DNA of 64,000 nucleotides from Helopsaltes ochotensis. Its lineage: Eukaryota; Chordata; Aves; Passeriformes; Locustellidae. A model generated the notes under the pieces. That model did no database searches, was not told the origin of the DNA, and was given only the letters and a program-made list of their open reading frames with translations. Location of the stretch: the NCBI GenBank assembly GCA_013400155.1, contig VXBM01001067.1, forward strand, positions 195,458-259,457, written 5' to 3'. Below, piece by piece: positions 59,401 to 64,000 of this stretch. Position 1 is the stretch's first letter, and each line of letters starts with the position of its first letter. Made by a program: the position numbers and the translations under genes.

Positions 59401-61797
59401 AGTCATGATTATAAAAATAGCTACTTAGCTGAATTTTGTTGTCTGCATGCAAAGGGAATACCATAGTTACTTTGCTGTATGATACTGTAAGAGGAAATCA
59501 TTGAAAGATAATAAATAAAGAAGATGGGTTCAGTCATGAGCACAAGATTCTTGATGTTATATAGTCTCTAATGTGTTTTCTAACATTGAAAAATAATATT
59601 TCCTTTTTGTCCTTGAAAAATCATATTATGTGTTGTTTTTCAACCATATAAATATGGGCACCTATAAGTTAGAAATTATTTTTTTCAATGTTAGTTGACA
59701 GTTTTGCAAAAGAAATACTTTTAAAATTTAGAAATGTTGCTTACTCCTTCAATTCAGCAGATTTTTACATTTGATGAAATCTATATCTGAAAAATAATTT
59801 TTGGATTGCTGAAATTAATTGTGAAAAACAGTACTCTAATATATGCTCTTGATTGTGTGGGACACTAATATCTTCTCTCAGTCATCCTACAGGATATTTG
59901 GGCAACTGATAAAACTTGTGTAGTCAAATGACCCATGCTAGCAAAACTAGTAAGTAGTGGGCAAGTCTGTGGTGTGAAGAGCCTTTAAGATCATATGGTT
60001 GCAGGAGTGAAAATTTTTGGTCCTGGTAGAAAATTCTTCCAATCTCTGTGGACAGGATTTGGAGACCTTCATGCAAGGTTACTTCGATTTCTAGATCTGT
60101 TGTCATTTTTTTTTCAAAATGCTGGGGTATTTTTCCAAACGAAGCTCTGTCTTTTCAGAGCTGTCTCTTTAGGAAGACTTGTGAGATGTCACCTTTGCTA
60201 CAGAAAGCTCAGCAGTGTCCAGATCGACATGTAAATTGGGCTACTAAAACTCCATTTGTCTAAGTCAATAACATGTGAACAAGAAACATCTAAAGCTGTG
60301 GAAGAATATGACTGCTGATTTTGTAAAAAGAAAGTATTGACAAATTCATCAGGAAAACCTGCCTGTGAGAAGATCCATGCCTGATCAGTTCTGCTTCACT
60401 GCTTTAGCAGCTATTGAGCTTCTGCTAAATGCTGTGGGAGCCTAGAAATGAATCCTGGCAACTTGGCTGGTATTGCTTGTAAAAAGATTGCAATCAAACT
60501 CTGAATTTTGCATAAAAAACAAATCATCACACTGGTTGAAGCTTGAAGCTTTCTTTACTGCCCTGTTGAATAATTTATGATAAAGACTGAAAGGGCAACA
60601 TTGACTCAACAAAGTATATTATCTGAAGTACATTTGGAAAAGGTTTGCTTTTACTTTTATCCCCAAAAAAGCAAATGTATTTTTGTTGTTCTGATGTTTT
60701 TGTTTCCTTTGCCCTTTTTAGCCATTCTCAGATCATAAGTGCATAGCATTTTGCTTTGTGTAAAGAGGTTGCTAATAAAAATATTGATATTTTGTTGAAG
60801 TGTATTGAATTTGTTCCAGAGGCAGACAAGGTTGTTTGGTAATTAGAGCTGTAGGGTTTAAAGGTACAGTTGGCTTCCCAGGGTTTTGGAGTTTATTTTG
60901 GTTTGTTTTCTACTTATAGAATATTATACTACAGCCTGGAAAAGAAAATAGCGTTACAAGCTCTTTTCAAATTAATACAGGTGTATTAAACAGATAAATG
61001 TATAATCCTTTATTCATGGAACAATTATATTATTCCATAAATATAGGATATTTTTATATCCTATATTTAGGTGACAGGGAATCTGCTTTGCTAATAGTCT
61101 ATTTTGCACAGTCTATCTCTACCATTGTGAGTCCCTGTAAAGAAGTGATCCTCATACTGGAATCTGTTCAGTCACAATAAACCAACTTGTTATTTGAAGG
61201 GAAGATGTGTTTTTTCTATGCCACTGAAGAATGATGGTTTAAATAAGGCTTATCATAATCACCAATTCGCAACCACTCAAAAAAACAAGAGAGACTGAAA
61301 AAACCCCAAAAACCTGCACATATCCATTATAAACCAGAACATTCCAACACAGCATCATCATTGCAGGGGTTATAGGAGATGTGTGAGCAATTCAAGTTCA
61401 TGAGGTCAGAGGTGAGAAAACTTTTATCAAGCAGTGCAGGTGTGAGAGGTGAGGGACAGACTGCCTCCAGGATGTAGGAAGAGGAGGATTGCTCCTGCCC
61501 AGCTGCAGGTATATGCTGCAAGGAAGCCATGCCCACCTTCAGCGCAAGGATTTTTTTCAGTGCCTTGGAAGACAATACAGTGAAATAGTAATATTGGGTA
61601 AATATTTTGATCAAGAATGTTTCAAAGAGTATTATGGTTTATTACTCTCAGTCTGTGATGTTTAGCATACTCCAAAACAATTTCCAACGGAAGATGAGAT
61701 TGGTGTCAGATAGAGCTATAGTTTTTGCACAGTTTGGGTTGACAAAGAACATACAGCAGTTCTGTTTACCTAGTGATGCTTTTTCCTGGTATTAAAA
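56486..61797. other. AT-rich non-coding sequence, with one hairpin and one weak exon-like stretch
   Basis: No repeat family or RNA gene was recognised. An acceptor-like TTTTCCAG at 58466-58473 and a consensus donor (AGG then GTGAGT) at 58653-58661 bracket a frame that stays open. This is discussed in the findings. An A12 run lies at 57619-57630. A 14-bp perfect hairpin at 61038-61069 is listed separately. Confidence 0.5.
61038..61069. repeat. Perfect 14-bp hairpin with a TTTT loop
   Basis: TAAATATAGGATAT (61038-61051) pairs perfectly with ATATCCTATATTTA (61056-61069) around the loop TTTT. Outer bases (TTCC at 61033-61036 and GGGAA at about 61077-61081) could extend the pairing imperfectly. 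It is the longest perfect short-loop inverted repeat I noticed in the window. Its function is unknown. Confidence 0.75.
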
Positions 61798-62200
61798 AAA
61801 TTGAGACCCAGACAAGTTAAGGGATAAAGGTTTTTACGTCTGTATTTTAATAAGGATCCTTATTGGTGCACCATTTCACCAAGGTGGAATGCACCAAAAA
61901 ACACACATGATAGATCATGGATACAATTTTTAGACCTTAAAAATTAGCCTATCTAACAAGGATGCCCCAATGGAAGGCGTGGATGAATGGTGTGATATTC
62001 CCCCATCTGTAGAATTCCTCCCAGATGGGCCAAACCTCCAGCTTACAGGATATGTTCTAAAGAGGACCTTGGTTTCCCAAGATAGCGTAGGGTTTTCCAG
62101 CCTCCTACTATGAGGCCTTTAGGATGTTTGATCTCCTGGCCTAACAAAATACTAAGACTGTGCTAAGTTATCAGACTTAAGGAATTACAAATATGCATGC
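61798..62200 (-). mobile_element. Possible minus-strand LTR relic
   Basis: Read on the minus strand, the right-hand end of the element would be at 61800-61870. There a CAATAAGGATCC-like polyadenylation region is followed by AAAACCTTTATCCC and AACTTGTCTGGGTCTC, a texture typical of the R/U5 end of avian ERVL LTRs. Upstream on the minus strand come GGTGCATTCCACCTTGG and a GGGAATATCACACC-type stretch. The plus-strand words GCCTATCTAACAAGGATGCC and TTTCCCAAGATAGCG are ones I associate with dispersed songbird repeats, but I cannot name the family. No target-site duplication was found, and the boundaries are approximate. Confidence 0.4.
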
Positions 62201-64000
62201 TAAGAATACTGAGGATACATAAAAGTTTATATAAAAGGTATATAAAAGAAAAGGCAAAAAATCATCTTGGCATCACTAGAACAATCAGGAAAAGACTAGA
62301 TTTCCAGGACATTTTATGAGGTACAGTTATTTTTCCTAGTTTTGTCATCTTCCATGTTTTGTTTTGGCAAACCAGTATTTTGTTTCTGACAAATTCTCAT
62401 CTTACACCAGTCAGAGCAGTGATATACTGGGTATGCAGGATACACAATTGCTGACTGTCTTTAGATGCAGTATAGGCTGCAATTTTAATAACTTGAAACC
62501 CAGTCTAATTGCTGGTTTCTCTAGTGCCATTTCATCTTGCTGCCCCTGCCTATGCATTCCAGTCAGTCTCTTCCCTGCCTCCAAACCTGTGTTCAGCACA
62601 CTAAGTCAGCACAAAACAGACCAGACAGTACAGGCCAGTGTTTTCTGATGATTCAGCACTCTGTGTCAGCTCAGCTGGAGCTGGCCCAAGGCCTGATGGA
62701 AGGAGAGTGAAACTCTGGCAGGCAACACTGAGATCAGCTTAAGCTGCCACAGGGCAAACCCTTTTGTGTCTCTCACAGCTATTTCTCCAGAGTATCTGTA
62801 CCTATCTCACAAAATATTCCTTTCCATTTAACACCCGTTTAACACTGACAGTTGGCTAGTGTGTCATTCAGCTTTTGCAGCACCTACTTCATTCACACAC
62901 TGAAGGCACACCTGAAGGCTATCACTAATACTAGCACTGTAACACTTTTTTTGCTATTTAACAGTGTTGTTAACAGCTGCAAATGGAACACATTACTTTT
63001 ACTATAAGTGGTTTTTATCTGCTTAAACTGTACAAGACTCTTAAGATAACAGACCTTCAATCATAGTGTAATAAAAGAACCTGTATAATGACCTAAACCA
63101 ACAGGAATGGCTACAATGAAAACAAGACCAGGTAGTTTTTAGTGTTACAAGTTTTCATAAAAAAAGAATATGGGCTATATTACATGGCTAATAAAGTCTT
63201 TAATGTTTCACTTAGTCATATTCACTTCTGAAGAAGGATACCTCTGTCAGGTGAAGTGCATTTGCCACTCACAGGAGAAGGGTGATGACCCCTAAACGTG
63301 GGATAATAAAAGTCCTCAAATAAATGGTTTTAAGTGATGTTGTAAGAGAGAAGAGTATGGAACTAGAGAGCTCTAGGGTCACTCAGTAGTGAAAAACATC
63401 AGGGAAAATCTGCAGACTGTGTTGGTGTGTCATATCTTGGGATGTTGTGGTATTAGATAAAAAGTACTTGATCATTTAAGGGTGGATGAGAAGCAGCACA
63501 TGAAATGGATGATTTAGTATGTCTGCTATTTGTTGTGTTTGGATGATTCTATTATCCACCCTTTCCCTCTGCAGGGCATAAAGAGGCTGAACTCACACAA
63601 AGGAACCTGTTCTGCTACTGCTGCTGCCTGTTATAAGAGTAGTCGGAGAATCCCTCAAAGAAAGCAATTAGAATGCCAGTAATTTTGTAATTTTCCTGTT
63701 TCTCTTTTTAAACTCTCTATCAAATAGAAATTTATATTTGCTCATCATAGATTTCTTTCATTTAAAGCAAAAGACACAAAGAGAAAAAAAAATATTTTGC
63801 TCTTGCAAAGTTGCTCTTTGCGGTTGCATAGAAAGCACAAGAGCTGGAATATCTGATTAGTCACCATTAAATTTGCTGTGAAAGTAGATTAAATGAAGCT
63901 TTTTTACTATGCCTTCTTCAGTCCATCCAGATGCTAAGCACTTCATCCACTGTTGTTTTTAATGGATGGCTCAAACTAATATGATCACAGTGGAGTTTTA
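62201..64000. other. AT-rich non-coding sequence, nothing firmly recognised
   Basis: TATA-rich sequence lies at 62225-62250. A stretch at 63225-63330 (CTTCTGAAGAAGGATACC, then TCTGTCAGGTGAAG) has the feel of an ancient dispersed repeat, but I cannot assign it. The 94-codon frame at 62364-62648 has no recognisable domain. Confidence 0.5.

Noticed and set aside
1..64000. CRISPR array, operon, phage or other prokaryote-type system
   Set aside because: There are no evenly spaced repeats, no dense coding and no ribosome-binding-site pattern. The repeat content is that of a bird nuclear genome.

Overview
This 64 kb window looks like a gene-poor, AT-rich stretch of a bird nuclear genome, most likely a passerine (songbird). 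I found no protein-coding gene, rRNA, working tRNA gene, CRISPR array or operon-like layout. Most open frames are under 120 codons. The longest (212 codons, minus strand, 17817-18455) is the antisense shadow of a CR1 retroposon. The avian call rests on four CR1 LINE copies with the usual octamer-like 3' terminus, several endogenous-retrovirus solo LTRs, and a decayed tRNA-Ile-headed SINE with a CR1-like tail, a combination known from passerines (TguSINE1). The window is probably intergenic or deep intronic. An unseen small exon cannot be excluded.

Layout: 1-480 is a GC-richer, repeat-like stretch. A minus-strand CR1 (6138-6895) is interrupted by a solo LTR (6173-6516) with a 6-bp target-site duplication. 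An internally deleted minus-strand CR1 lies at 9804-10960. An 83-A homopolymer next to an N is at 12645-12728. A short solo LTR with a 6-bp duplication lies at 15085-15368. An unclassified repeat-like segment (16980-17785) is followed by a 5'-truncated plus-strand CR1 (17786-18765). A hAT-like relic lies at 19730-20019, a C/A-only tract at 21344-21528, and a minus-strand CR1 3' end at 22324-22812. A 727-bp solo LTR with 5-bp duplications sits at 27037-27763. A near twin (about 95% by eye) of the 6173 LTR is at 35508-35853. A short relative of the 27 kb LTR is at 44450-44601. A G-rich segment with an open frame occupies 46570-47170. The tRNA-Ile SINE is at 56354-56485, and a probable minus-strand LTR relic is at 61798-62200.

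The elements do not form a working system. They are independent, mostly dead insertions whose nesting and target-site duplications record their order. No previously undescribed biological system is evident. The most useful leads are the LTR pair with intact promoter-like motifs, the SINE fossil, two strong hairpins (8281-8326 and 61038-61069), two unclassified GC-rich segments, and a weak candidate exon at 58474-58655. All family names were assigned by reading, without a database search.
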